Assembly (NCBI GenBank): GCA_022843905.1 | Contig: JALHMT010000002.1 | Location: forward strand, 79,307-143,306 | Direction: 5' to 3' | From: Rubrivivax sp. | GTDB lineage: Bacteria > Pseudomonadota > Gammaproteobacteria > Burkholderiales > Burkholderiaceae_C | DNA: 64,000 bases | Part shown: piece by piece, positions 48,640-57,539 of the stretch | Position numbering within the stretch: the first letter of the stretch is position 1 | How the letters are laid out: each line of letters opens with the position of its first letter | Made by a program: the position numbers and the translations under genes | The notes under the pieces: model-generated | What the model was told of the DNA's origin: nothing | What the model saw: only the letters and a program-made list of their open reading frames with translations | Databases searched by the model: none

Positions 48640-50160
48640 ATGCTGAATTTTGCCCGATGGGCTGCAACTTTCACCGCCCTGCTGGCCGTGGCAGGGCTCG
48701 GCGCCCAGGCTGCGCCGCGCACCGACGTCGCGCCGGTGCTGCCGGCGCCCATGCTGGCCGCCCTGCAGGGCAGCGGCCTGCCGCTGCAGAGCTTCGGCCT
48801 GTACGTGCGTGCCGTCGACCGCGGCCGGCCGCTGGCCGCGGTGAACGCCGAGGCGCCCTACGTGCTGGCCTCCACGGCCAAGCTCGTCACCTCGCTGGCC
48901 GCCATGGACCTGCTGGGCCCCGCTTACCGCTGGCGTACGCATGCCTTCGTCACCGGTCCCATCGTCGGCGGGCGCTTGCTGGGCGACCTGATGATCGTCG
49001 GTGGCGGCGACCCGCGCTTCGGTGCGTCTGAACTCCGTTCCTGGATGCAGGCCATGCGGGGCCAGGGCCTCGACGAGGTGATGGGCGACATCCTGATCGA
49101 CCGCTCGGCCTTCGCCCTGCAGGACAGCGACCACCGCCACACGCCGGTACCGGCCTGGGACAGGCCGCACCACGTGCGCCCAGACGCCATGATGATCGGC
49201 GAACGCGTGGTGCACGTCAGCGTGCAGGTCGCGCGCTCGCCGCAGGCCCGGGTGCTCCTGCAGCCGCCGCTGTCCGGCGTGAGGGTCGACAACCGTGTCA
49301 CCCCAGGCGCCGGTTGCGCGGTGCAGGCGCGCTGGGCCGGTGCCGAGGACCGCGCGGCACCGCCGACGCGGCCGCAGGCCTTCAGGCTGCCGCCGGAGAC
49401 GCAGCTGATCGTCGAAGGCCGATGGAGCACGGCCTGCGAAGCGCGCACGATGGCCCTGGTGGCGCCCGACGATGCCGATCACGCCACGCACGCGCTGGCC
49501 GGCACCTGGGCCGATGTCGGCGGCCGCCTGCGCGGTCGCGTGCGCACGGTCGATCTGCGCCGCTCGCAGCCGGGCCAGCCGCGGCTGCCGCTGATCGGTC
49601 CCGACGGCGAACCCATGGTGCCCTGGTCCACGCAGCTGTCGCAGCCGCTGCCTGCGCTGGTGCACGAGATGAACAAGTCCAGCAACAACGTCGTGGCGCG
49701 TCACCTGATGCTGTCGCTGGCACGCGAATTCCCGCAGCAGCCGGCCACGCTGCCCCAGGCCCAGGCCAGCGTGCAGCGCTGGTTGAAGCGACAGGGCCTG
49801 GCCGATGACATCGCGCTGGAGAACGGCTCCGGCCTGTCGCGCGCCGAACGCGGCAAGCCGCGCGCGATGGTGCAGTTGCTGGTCAACGCCTGGAGCTCGC
49901 CGCAGATCGCCGACTTCCTGGCATCGCTGCCGGTCGCGGGCGTGGACGGCACGCTGCAGCATCGCCTGCAGAACGGACCGGCCACCGGCCGCGCGTTCCT
50001 GAAGACCGGCTCGCTGCTCGACGCCCGCGCCCTGGCAGGCTATGTCACCGGCGCCAGCGGCACGGTCTATGCGCTGGCCGTGCTGGTGAACCACCCGAAC
50101 GCGGCCGCCGCCACGCCGGCGCTGGACGCGCTGGTGGAGTGGCTGGCGAAGAACGGCTGA
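48640..50160 (+). CDS. dacB: D-alanyl-D-alanine carboxypeptidase/endopeptidase (PBP4 type)
   Basis: A 506-aa periplasmic penicillin-binding protein. After the signal peptide (ending near A-Q-A-A-P) come the three active-site motifs: S-T-A-K (S-x-x-K, about residue 78), S-S-N-N (S-x-N, about 348) and L-K-T-G-S (K-T-G, about 453). The long insert between the first two motifs is typical of PBP4. It trims or cuts cell-wall cross-links. It is divergent from trmB. Confidence 0.92.
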   Translation: MLNFARWAATFTALLAVAGLGAQAAPRTDVAPVLPAPMLAALQGSGLPLQSFGLYVRAVDRGRPLAAVNAEAPYVLASTAKLVTSLAAMDLLGPAYRWRTHAFVTGPIVGGRLLGDLMIVGGGDPRFGASELRSWMQAMRGQGLDEVMGDILIDRSAFALQDSDHRHTPVPAWDRPHHVRPDAMMIGERVVHVSVQVARSPQARVLLQPPLSGVRVDNRVTPGAGCAVQARWAGAEDRAAPPTRPQAFRLPPETQLIVEGRWSTACEARTMALVAPDDADHATHALAGTWADVGGRLRGRVRTVDLRRSQPGQPRLPLIGPDGEPMVPWSTQLSQPLPALVHEMNKSSNNVVARHLMLSLAREFPQQPATLPQAQASVQRWLKRQGLADDIALENGSGLSRAERGKPRAMVQLLVNAWSSPQIADFLASLPVAGVDGTLQHRLQNGPATGRAFLKTGSLLDARALAGYVTGASGTVYALAVLVNHPNAAAATPALDALVEWLAKNG

Positions 50161-50196
50161 TCCGGCGGCGGCGCCTGCACACCGCTGGCGCGCCGA

Positions 50197-51471
50197 CTAT
50201 CGGTAGACCAGGTCCCTGAGCCCCAGCGTGAGCCAGGGCGAGTAGGTGATGATCATCAGACAGCCGATGATCACCAGCACGAAGGGCAGCAGCGAGGTGA
50301 CGATCTGGTCGAGCGATATCTTGGCCACCGTGCAGGCGGCGAAGAGGTTGACGCCGAAGGGCGGCGTGATCATGCCCAGCGCCAGGTTCACCACCATCAC
50401 GATACCGAAGTGCACCGGGTCGACGCCGAAGTGCGCCGCCACCGGCGCCAGGATGGGCGCCAGCACGATGATGGCCGCGCTGGTCTCGATGAACATGCCG
50501 ATCAGGAACAGTGCCAGGTTCACGCCCAGCAGGAACAGCAGCGGCTCCTGAAGGACGTCCTTCAGCCACAGGCCGATGGCGTCGGGCACGCCGGCCCGCG
50601 TGATGAGGTAGGCGAAGAGGCCGGCATTGGCGATGATGAACATGATCACCGCCGAAGACACGACCGACTTCTTCAGGATCCTCCCGAGATCGGCCACGCC
50701 GATCTCGCGGTGCACCACCATGCCCACCACCAGCGCGTACAGCACCGCCACCGCGGCGGCCTCGGTGGGCGTGAAGATGCCGCCGTAGATGCCGCCCAGG
50801 ATGATCACCGGCATCAGCAGCGCCCAGCCGGCCTTGCCGGTGGCGCGCAGCACCGACAGCCGGCCGTCGCCGTCGGTCTTGCCCCAGCCCTTCCAGCGGC
50901 AGTACAGGTGCACGAAGACCATCAGCGTGAAACCGATCAGCAGGCCGGGGACGATGCCCGCGATGAACAGTTCGCCGATCGACACCTCGGCTGCCACGCC
51001 ATAGAGGATCATGGGGATGGACGGCGGGATGATCACGCCCAGTTCGGCGCTGGTGGCCTGCAGCGATGCCGCCCAGGGCCTGGGGTAGCCGTGCTTAATG
51101 AGCGCCGGGATCAGGATGGCGCCGATGGCGAAGGTGGTGGCCACCGACGAGCCCGACACCGCCGCGAAGATCATGCAGGTCAGCACGCAGGTCATCGGCA
51201 GGCCGCCCTGCACGCCGCCGACCAGGCTCTTGGCGAACTCGACGAGGCGGCGCGAGATGCCGCCGGTCTCCATCAGGTTGCCGGCCAGGATGAAGAAGGG
51301 GATGGCCGCCAGCGGGAAGCGGTTGATCGAGGAGAACATCTCCTTGACCGCCACTAGCATGTTGACGTTGGACACCTGGATGCCCACCAGGGCCGCCAGG
51401 CCGATCGACACCGCGACCGAGATGGTGAGTGCGAAGCACAGCACCATCGTGAGCAGCATGCCCGTGCTCAT
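50197..51471 (-). CDS. dctM: TRAP transporter large permease
   Basis: A 424-aa polytopic protein with about a dozen TM helices. DctM signatures: F-F-I-L-A-G-N-L-M-E-T-G-G-I, C-M-I-F-A-A-V-S-G-S-S-V-A-T, L-G-V-I-I-P-P-S-I-P-M and G-I-F-T-P-T-E-A-A-A. It couples Na+ or H+ flow to uptake of the receptor-bound acid. It begins 10 bp after the small permease gene. Confidence 0.93.
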   Translation of the reverse strand: MSTGMLLTMVLCFALTISVAVSIGLAALVGIQVSNVNMLVAVKEMFSSINRFPLAAIPFFILAGNLMETGGISRRLVEFAKSLVGGVQGGLPMTCVLTCMIFAAVSGSSVATTFAIGAILIPALIKHGYPRPWAASLQATSAELGVIIPPSIPMILYGVAAEVSIGELFIAGIVPGLLIGFTLMVFVHLYCRWKGWGKTDGDGRLSVLRATGKAGWALLMPVIILGGIYGGIFTPTEAAAVAVLYALVVGMVVHREIGVADLGRILKKSVVSSAVIMFIIANAGLFAYLITRAGVPDAIGLWLKDVLQEPLLFLLGVNLALFLIGMFIETSAAIIVLAPILAPVAAHFGVDPVHFGIVMVVNLALGMITPPFGVNLFAACTVAKISLDQIVTSLLPFVLVIIGCLMIITYSPWLTLGLRDLVYR

Positions 51472-51481
51472 GTGGCCGCCT

Positions 51482-51976
51482 TCATTGCGCGTTCTCCAGT
51501 TCGGCGCGTACCGGTTCGATCCAGTTCGCGATGATGGCGATGGAGGAGAACACGCCGCCGACCGGCAAGGCGACATAGGCCCAGAACATCGATATCTCTT
51601 CCAGTCCGGCCATGGTCTGCACCCGGCCGCGCTGGGCGTAGTCCCAGCCGACGATGATCACCACGGCCATCAGCACCAGCGAAGCGATGGCGGCCACCGC
51701 TTCGAGCGCGCGGCGCGTGCGCGGCCCGCTCAGGCGGTGCAGCACGTCCACGCTGACCATCGCGCCCAGGCGGAAGGCCAGCGGGATGCCCATGAAGACC
51801 ATCCAGATCAGGCTGAAGCGGATGAGCACCTCGGTCCATTCCGCCGGCCGCTCGATGATGAAGCGCGTGACGATCTGCCAGATGCCCAGGCTCGCCGCGA
51901 TGGCCAGCATCGCGCAGGCCACCACGGTGGCCAGCGCGGTGGTGCCGCGTTCCAGCTTCAGGAAGACGCCGCGCAC
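51482..51976 (-). CDS. dctQ: TRAP transporter small permease
   Basis: A 164-aa four-helix membrane protein; R-P-A-E-W-T-E-V-L-I-R-F-S-L-I-W and V-D-V-L-H-R-L are DctQ-like. It forms the membrane complex with DctM. It lies 6 bp after the receptor gene. Confidence 0.9.
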   Translation of the reverse strand: MRGVFLKLERGTTALATVVACAMLAIAASLGIWQIVTRFIIERPAEWTEVLIRFSLIWMVFMGIPLAFRLGAMVSVDVLHRLSGPRTRRALEAVAAIASLVLMAVVIIVGWDYAQRGRVQTMAGLEEISMFWAYVALPVGGVFSSIAIIANWIEPVRAELENAQ

Positions 51977-51982
51977 GCGGGC

Positions 51983-52957
51983 TTACTTGAAGTTGCGGAT
52001 GCGGTCGATGTTGGCCTTGCCGAACTGCTTCTCGAACTCCGCATACACCGGCACCAAAGCGGCCTGGAACTTCGACTTGTCGACGTTCTCGACCACCTGC
52101 ATGCCCTTGCTGCGCAGTTCGGCCACGCCCTTGGCGTCGTCTTCGTCGACGCGCGCGCGGTTGGCCCGGGTGGCTTCCTTGGCGGCCTCCAGGAAGGCCT
52201 GCTGGTCAGCGGCGCTGAGCTTGTCGAAGGCGGCCTTGTTCATCAGGAAGATGGCCGGGCTGTAGACGTGGCCGGTCAGCGAGAGGTGCCTCTGCACCTG
52301 GCTGAAGTTGGCAGCCATGATCACCGACAGCGGGTTCTCCTGGCCGTCCACGGTGCCCTGCTGCAGGGCGGTGAAGACCTCGGGGAAGGCCATCGGCGTG
52401 GTGATGATGCCGAAGCCCTTGTAAGCCGCCACGTGCACCGGGTTTTCCATCGTGCGCATCTTCAGGCCCTTGAGGTCGTCAGGCGCGTTGACGGCGCGCT
52501 TGCTGTTGGTCATGTGGCGCACGCCGTTTTCGGCCCAGGCCAGGGCCTTGAAGCCCTTGGACTCGAACTCCTTGAGCATCTCCTGCCCGATCGGGCCGTC
52601 GAGCACCGCGCGTGCATGCGCCTTGTCGCGGAACAGGAAGGGAATGTCGAGGATGCGCGCGGCCGGCACGAAGTTGGGCACCGGGCCGGTGGAGGTCAGG
52701 GTCAGTTCCTGCGTGCCCAACTGCACCGCTTCGATCGACTCGCGCTCGCCGCCCAGCGAGCCGGAATAGAAGGTCTGCACCTTGATGCGGCCGGCGGTCC
52801 GCCTCTCGACTTCGCGGGCGAAGGTGTCGATGCCCACGCCCTGGTGGGAGTTCTGCCCGACGGAGATGCTGATCTTCATGTTGGTCTGCGCCAGGGCGGC
52901 CATCGGCAGGCCGAGCGCGAGCACGAGTGCGGAAAGGGCAAGGCGGGGGTTCTTCAT
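51983..52957 (-). CDS. dctP: TRAP transporter substrate-binding protein
   Basis: A 324-aa periplasmic receptor. The signal peptide ends near A-L-A-Q-T; the family motifs are E-V-E-R-R-T-A-G-R-I-K-V, F-Y-S-G-S-L-G-G-E-R-E, and the conserved Arg in K-G-L-K-M-R-T-M-E-N-P-V (about 165), which salt-bridges the carboxylate ligand. With dctQM it makes a full TRAP system. The ligand is probably a small organic acid; nothing nearby narrows it. Confidence 0.93.
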   Translation of the reverse strand: MKNPRLALSALVLALGLPMAALAQTNMKISISVGQNSHQGVGIDTFAREVERRTAGRIKVQTFYSGSLGGERESIEAVQLGTQELTLTSTGPVPNFVPAARILDIPFLFRDKAHARAVLDGPIGQEMLKEFESKGFKALAWAENGVRHMTNSKRAVNAPDDLKGLKMRTMENPVHVAAYKGFGIITTPMAFPEVFTALQQGTVDGQENPLSVIMAANFSQVQRHLSLTGHVYSPAIFLMNKAAFDKLSAADQQAFLEAAKEATRANRARVDEDDAKGVAELRSKGMQVVENVDKSKFQAALVPVYAEFEKQFGKANIDRIRNFK

Positions 52958-53195
52958 GAGGCTGTCTCCATCGGGGTCAGGAATGCCGTCACGGCCTGCG
53001 GAATTGCAGGCAATGACGAGAGTGCGCGCGAATGTAGTCGTGTTCCGGCGCCCGCGGACATGTGGTAACCACGACCCCCGGGGAATCCCCGATCCAGCGG
53101 GGCCCGGCCCGTGTCCCGCCGATCCGCGGGGCCTCTGCGGCGAAGGCCATCGGGGGCGGGCGAACAGGAAGCGCAGGCGATAGAATCGGGCCAGC

Positions 53196-53269
53196 GCGGG
53201 TGTAGTTCAATGGTAGAACGGCAGCTTCCCAAGCTTCATACGAGGGTTCGATTCCCTTCACCCGCTCCA
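53196..53269 (+). tRNA. tRNA-Gly(CCC)
   Basis: A 74-nt cloverleaf including an encoded CCA: acceptor GCGGGTG/CACCCGC, D-arm GTTC...GAAC, anticodon CCC at 53228-53230 in the loop TTCCCAA, T-arm GAGGGTTCGATTCCCTT. The anticodon stem GCAGC/GCTTC has a C-U mismatch at its second pair (53222 and 53236). Otherwise complete and very like other proteobacterial tRNA-Gly(CCC). Confidence 0.95.
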
Positions 53270-53348
53270 GCACCTGTGCCGCCCTGTGCTTCGCGCCACT
53301 CGCGTGACGCGGTGCAGACAGCAGGCGGCCGGACCAGGCAGCGCTGAA

Positions 53349-53363
53349 GCCCGGCTTCCGGGC
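53349..53363. other. Short GC hairpin after the tRNA
   Basis: GCCCGG-CTT-CCGGGC, a perfect 6-bp stem, lies 80 bp after the tRNA and 60 bp before the next gene. Possible terminator or processing signal; no T-run. Confidence 0.25.
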
Positions 53364-53424
53364 ATACCCCGGGAACACCTGGGGCCCGCTCACCGCATCA
53401 TCGCGGCAAAGCAGCGTCCATCCC

Positions 53425-54324
53425 ATGTCCGAGCCGTTCCAGATCCTCTGCGTGTCCCCGAGTCCCCCCGACCTGTGGGGCTCTGCGTACGGGCCCTTCG
53501 TGCAACACCATTCGCGCACGCTGGCCGAGGCGGCAGAGCAGCTGCGCTCGCACGGTCAGGATGCCCTGCTCATCGAGACCCCCGATCCGGCCTCGCTGCT
53601 GGCCTGGCCTGCCCTGTCGCACGCGGTGCTCGACGCGGCCGTGGTGGTGCTGACGCCCGAACCCGATGTGCAGCTTGCCACCCGCCTGCTGCAGATGGGC
53701 GTGCAGGACGTGCTGCCGCCCACCGACGCGGGCAACCTGGGCCGCGTGCTGCGTCTGGCCATCGAGCGCAAGCAACTCGAACAGGCGGCGCGCAAGGCCT
53801 ATGCCACCGACCTGTCGACCGGCCTGCCCAACCACGCGCAGCTGCTGGAACACATGACGCACCTGGTGGCGCTGCGCGCACGCGAGCCCGCACCCATGGC
53901 GCTGATCGTGCTGCGCATCGAAGGCCTGGCCGCCACTTCGGCCCTGCTGGGCGCCGAGGCCACCAATGTCCTGCGGCGCAAGGTGGCCGTGCGCCTGCGT
54001 TCGGCGCTGCGCGCCAGCGACGTCGTGGCTTCGCTGGGGGCCGACACCTTCGCCGTGCTGCTGGCCTGGATCGATTCCCCCACCGACGGCGAACGCGTGG
54101 CCAGCAAGCTGGCTCAGTCGCTGATGCAGCCCTTCTCGGTGACGGGTCGCGAGTGTTCGGTGAAGGTGGCCGCCGGCCTGGCACTGTTCCCCGGCCAGGC
54201 CGCCGACGCCGAATCGCTGCTGCGCCGTGCGCTGGGCCAGGCCTCGTCGATCGCGCCGATGGGCCGCATCGGCATGGCCCACGCCGCCGACCGCGGTCCC
54301 TCCGCGGCGGCGAACGACGAGTAG
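53425..54324 (+). CDS. Degenerate GGDEF-domain protein with receiver-like N-terminus
   Basis: A 299-aa protein. Residues 1-115 have a receiver-like alternation (Q-I-L-C-V-S; A-L-L-I-E-T-P; A-A-V-V-V-L-T-P; Q-D-V-L-P-P) but no clear phosphoacceptor Asp. Residues ~125-280 are a GGDEF domain in shape (D-L-S-T-G-L-P-N-H-A-Q-L; R-A-S-D-V-V-A-S-L-G-A-D-T-F-A-V-L), with the signature changed to G-A-D-T-F. Diguanylate cyclase activity is unlikely; it may bind c-di-GMP or a partner. Confidence 0.8.
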   Translation: MSEPFQILCVSPSPPDLWGSAYGPFVQHHSRTLAEAAEQLRSHGQDALLIETPDPASLLAWPALSHAVLDAAVVVLTPEPDVQLATRLLQMGVQDVLPPTDAGNLGRVLRLAIERKQLEQAARKAYATDLSTGLPNHAQLLEHMTHLVALRAREPAPMALIVLRIEGLAATSALLGAEATNVLRRKVAVRLRSALRASDVVASLGADTFAVLLAWIDSPTDGERVASKLAQSLMQPFSVTGRECSVKVAAGLALFPGQAADAESLLRRALGQASSIAPMGRIGMAHAADRGPSAAANDE

Positions 54325-54360
54325 CCAGTTCGACTGTCAGCGGATCGCCGAGGCCTGTCC

Positions 54361-54521
54361 GATCATGCGGACGCCGCGGACGGGCTTTGCCCGGCCGCCG
54401 GGGTCGCCCCCTTGAGGGGGCTTGGCCAGGACGCAAGGCGCCAGAAGGCGACCTGCGCCTGACCAAGGCCATCTCGCGATTTCACGCGAGTTGGCGCCCC
54501 GAAGCCGCTTCGGGGGTGGTC
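54361..54521. repeat. Dispersed intergenic repeat, copy 2
   Basis: It lies between the degenerate GGDEF gene and gabD and reaches the gabD stop. Its first 40 bases and its last 21 match copy 1 (37.7-37.9 kb) closely; the interior is different. GAAGC/GCTTC at the end can pair as a hairpin. Confidence 0.75.
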
Positions 54522-55998
54522 ATTTCTGGATGTCCCCGAGGCAGAGGTACTTCGTCTCGACGTAGTCGTCGATGCCCTGGCGCGCGCCTTCGCGTCCCAG
54601 GCCCGACTGCTTGACGCCGCCGAAGGGCACCTCCGCCGTGCTGATGAGGCCGGTGTTGATGCCCACCATACCGTACTCCAGCGCTTCGCCGACGCGGAAG
54701 ATGCGGCCGATGTCGCGGCTGTAGAAATAGCTCGCCAGGCCGAATTCGGTGGCATTGGCCATCGCGATGGCCTCGGCCTCGGTCTTGAAGCGGAACACCG
54801 GCGCCACCGGGCCGAAGGTCTCTTCGCGCGAGCAAAGCATGTCGCTGGTGACGTCGGCCAGCACGGTGGGCGTGTAGAAGCGCTCGCCGATGCGGGTGCC
54901 GCCGGTGACCACGCGCGCGCCCTTGCCCAGGGCGTCGGTGACGTGCGTCTGCACCTTCTGCATGGCCTGCTCGTCGATCAACGGGCCCTGGTGGATGCCG
55001 GCCTCGAAGCCGTTGCCGACCTTGATGGTGGCGGCCTTGGCGGCCAGCTTCTCGACGAAGGCGTCGTAGACGGCGTCCTGCACGTACAGGCGGTTGGCGC
55101 AGACGCAGGTCTGGCCGGCATTGCGGTACTTGCTGACCATCGCGCCGTCGACGGCGCTGTCGATGTCGGCGTCGTCGAAGACGATGAAGGGCGCGTTGCC
55201 ACCGAGTTCCAGGCTGATCTTCTTGATCGTCGGCGCACACTGCTGCGCCAGGATGCGGCCGACTTCGGTGGATCCGGTGAAGGACAGGTGGCGCACCACG
55301 TCGCTGCTGCACAGCAGCTTGCCGATCTCGATCGAGTTGGCGGCGTCGGCGGTGAGGATGTTCAGCACGCCGGCCGGCATGCCGGCGCGCTGCGCCAGTT
55401 CGGCCACGGCCAGCGCCGACAGCGGCGTCTGCTCGGCCGGCTTGATGATCACCGGGCAGCCGGCGGCCAGCGCCGGCGCCACCTTGCGCGTGATCATCGC
55501 GATGGGGAAGTTCCAGGGCGTGATGGCCGCACACACGCCGATGGGCTGCTTGATGACGATGTAGCGCTTGTTGTTGTCGGTGGTGGGAATGGTCTCGCCG
55601 TAGACGCGGCGCGACTCTTCGGCGAACCACTCCAGGAAGCTGGCGCCGTAGCCCACTTCGCCCTTGGCTTCGGCCAGGGGCTTGCCCTGCTCGGCGGTCA
55701 TGATGCGGGCCAGGTCGTCGGCGTGCTGGTGCAGCAGGTGGAACCACTTCATCAGGATGGTGTGGCGTTCCTTGGCGGTCTTCGCGCGCCAGGCCGGCCA
55801 GGCCTTGTCGGCCGCGGCGATGGCGGTCTGGGCCGAGGCCGCGCCCAGGTTGGCCACCGCCGTCAGCGTGAGGCCGGTGGCGGGGTCGGTGACGTCGAAA
55901 CGGCTGTCGCCGGCCACCCACTCGCCGCCGATCAACGCATCGGTCTTGAGCAGGCTGGGGTCGTTCAGCAGGGCCAGCGGAGAGGTCTTGGTGTCCAT
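54520..55998 (-). CDS. gabD: NAD(P)-dependent succinate-semialdehyde dehydrogenase
   Basis: A 492-aa aldehyde dehydrogenase. The marks are I-T-P-W-N-F-P-I-A-M (cofactor), F-T-G-S-T-E-V-G, L-E-L-G-G-N-A-P-F (general-base Glu, about 264) and N-A-G-Q-T-C-V-C-A-N-R (nucleophile Cys, about 298). The C-terminus E-V-P-F-G-G-V-K-Q-S-G-L-G-R-E-G is the SSADH type. It feeds GABA or 4-hydroxybutyrate carbon into succinate. ATG 55998 gives the usual length. Confidence 0.9.
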   Translation of the reverse strand: MDTKTSPLALLNDPSLLKTDALIGGEWVAGDSRFDVTDPATGLTLTAVANLGAASAQTAIAAADKAWPAWRAKTAKERHTILMKWFHLLHQHADDLARIMTAEQGKPLAEAKGEVGYGASFLEWFAEESRRVYGETIPTTDNNKRYIVIKQPIGVCAAITPWNFPIAMITRKVAPALAAGCPVIIKPAEQTPLSALAVAELAQRAGMPAGVLNILTADAANSIEIGKLLCSSDVVRHLSFTGSTEVGRILAQQCAPTIKKISLELGGNAPFIVFDDADIDSAVDGAMVSKYRNAGQTCVCANRLYVQDAVYDAFVEKLAAKAATIKVGNGFEAGIHQGPLIDEQAMQKVQTHVTDALGKGARVVTGGTRIGERFYTPTVLADVTSDMLCSREETFGPVAPVFRFKTEAEAIAMANATEFGLASYFYSRDIGRIFRVGEALEYGMVGINTGLISTAEVPFGGVKQSGLGREGARQGIDDYVETKYLCLGDIQK

Positions 55999-56163
55999 CG
56001 TGTCGCTCGGTGGTGAGGGGAACTGTGAAGGGGCCGGGCCGCACCTGCGCGCAAGGCGCCTGGGTCGACCTGGGGAGGCAGATTGTGCGGGATCGCCCGC
56101 GACGCCGCGGGCCGGGGGCGGGGCAGTCCGCCTTGACAATTTGATCATGCACAAGGACGATGC

Positions 56164-56179
56164 GTTCATCATCATGAAC
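56164..56179. promoter_or_regulatory. Inverted repeat upstream of the NUDIX fusion gene
   Basis: GTTCAT-CATC-ATGAAC is a perfect palindrome with a 4-base spacer, 28 bp before the TTG start. A TTGACA at 56133 upstream could be a -35 box, though no good -10 follows. Likely a repressor site of the downstream CoA-gene operon. Confidence 0.4.
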
Positions 56180-56207
56180 CTGAACGTGAACCCGTCGAGG
56201 CCCTCCC

Positions 56208-57539
56208 TTGGCTGCCGTTGAAGGCGACGCCGCCTCGGCAGCGCGGCCCGCGAAGGACCGCAGCGCGCCGCGCGCCGCCGCCTCGGTGGTGGTGGTGCGC
56301 GACGGCGCCGACGGCCTGGAACTGCTGCTGCTGCGCCGCGCCGAGAAGGGCGACCACAACAGCGGCGCCTGGGTCTTTCCCGGCGGCCTGCTGGATCCGG
56401 GCGATCGTCTGTGCCACGCGGCCTGCAGCAGCCTGGACGACGCGGCGGCCAGCGCCCTGCTGTCGCTGCCCGAAGGCGGGCTCGACTACTTCGTGGCGGC
56501 CATCCGCGAGTGTTTCGAGGAATGCGGGCTGCTCTTTGCGGCCGACGCCCAGGGCCTCATCCCGGTGTTCGAGGACGCACCGACGCTGCGCGATGCGCTG
56601 CAGCGCGGCGAGCGCGAGATGCGCGATCTGTGCGGCACGCGCGGCCTGCGCCTGTCGACCGAGCGGCTGGCCTACATCGGTCACTGGGTCACGCCCCTGG
56701 GACGCGCCAAGCGCTTCGACGTGCGCTTCTTCGTCGCCGTGCTGCCGCCGGGGCAGGTGTCCACGCCCGACGATGGCGAGCTGACCGAGCAGGTGTGGAT
56801 CCGCCCGTCCGAGGCGCTGGCCGGCGACCACGCGATGCGGCTGATGTCGCCGACGCGCGCGATGATCGAGGAAGTCGCCTCCTTCGCCGACACGCGTGCG
56901 CTGTGGCAGTGGGCGATGCAGCCGCGCCCCGTGCGCCGCATCCTGCCGCGACTGGCCAGCGATGCCAGCGGCCTGAATCCCGTGCACCCCGACCACCCGG
57001 CCTGGGCCGAGATCGGCCGGCTGGACCCCACCGGCCACGGCCAGGCCTGGCGCGACCTGCGGCCCGGCGTGGCGGTGGCGCTGTCGCCGCGGCTTGTGCG
57101 CGTGACGCTGGCGTCCGGCGCCAATGCCTACCTCGTCGGCAGCGAAGCGGGAACCTGCACGCTGGTCGACCCGGCCGACGCCGATCGCGCCGACGATGCC
57201 GATCACCTGGCGCTGCTGCAGGCCAGTTCGTCGCAGCGCATCGGCCACCTGCTGGTGCTCTCCAGCGACGGGCTGGCCCGTGAGCGCGCGACGCGCCTGG
57301 CCGATCGGCTGCGGGCCCGGCCCCAGGTGCCGCCGGGTGGCGCGCTGCAGGTGCTGCCCGGGCCCGACGGTGCGTCCTGCCTGTGGTGGGCAGAAGAAGC
57401 CACGCTCTTCAGCGGCAGCCTGTCGCCCGAAGCTGCGCTGTCACTGGCGCGTCGTGCGGGTTGCGTCGTGCGCTGGCTGGCACCGGGCCACGGTTTCCTG
57501 GTGGCCGTCGAAGCCGGTCCGGACGCGGAGGTGGCATGA
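56208..57539 (+). CDS. NUDIX domain fused to degenerate metallo-beta-lactamase-like domain
   Basis: A 443-aa protein read from TTG, with GAGG 7 bases upstream; an in-frame stop at 56187 excludes longer forms. Residues ~25-225 are a Nudix fold with an insert: F-P-G-G-L-L-D-P-G-D, then R-E-C-F-E-E-C-G-L-L-F. Residues ~285-440 follow the strand order of an MBL fold (N-A-Y-L-V-G...T-L-V-D-P...H-L-L-V-L-S-S-D...L-A-P-G-H-G), but H-x-H-x-D-H is absent, so metal hydrolysis is unlikely. It overlaps the next gene (ATGA), suggesting a role in CoA-ester housekeeping. Confidence 0.8.
   Translation: MAAVEGDAASAARPAKDRSAPRAAASVVVVRDGADGLELLLLRRAEKGDHNSGAWVFPGGLLDPGDRLCHAACSSLDDAAASALLSLPEGGLDYFVAAIRECFEECGLLFAADAQGLIPVFEDAPTLRDALQRGEREMRDLCGTRGLRLSTERLAYIGHWVTPLGRAKRFDVRFFVAVLPPGQVSTPDDGELTEQVWIRPSEALAGDHAMRLMSPTRAMIEEVASFADTRALWQWAMQPRPVRRILPRLASDASGLNPVHPDHPAWAEIGRLDPTGHGQAWRDLRPGVAVALSPRLVRVTLASGANAYLVGSEAGTCTLVDPADADRADDADHLALLQASSSQRIGHLLVLSSDGLARERATRLADRLRARPQVPPGGALQVLPGPDGASCLWWAEEATLFSGSLSPEAALSLARRAGCVVRWLAPGHGFLVAVEAGPDAEVA

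Noticed and set aside
56147..56221. A short 24-codon frame upstream of the NUDIX fusion gene
   Set aside because: It overlaps the palindrome and the real start, has no conserved pattern and no independent evidence of translation.
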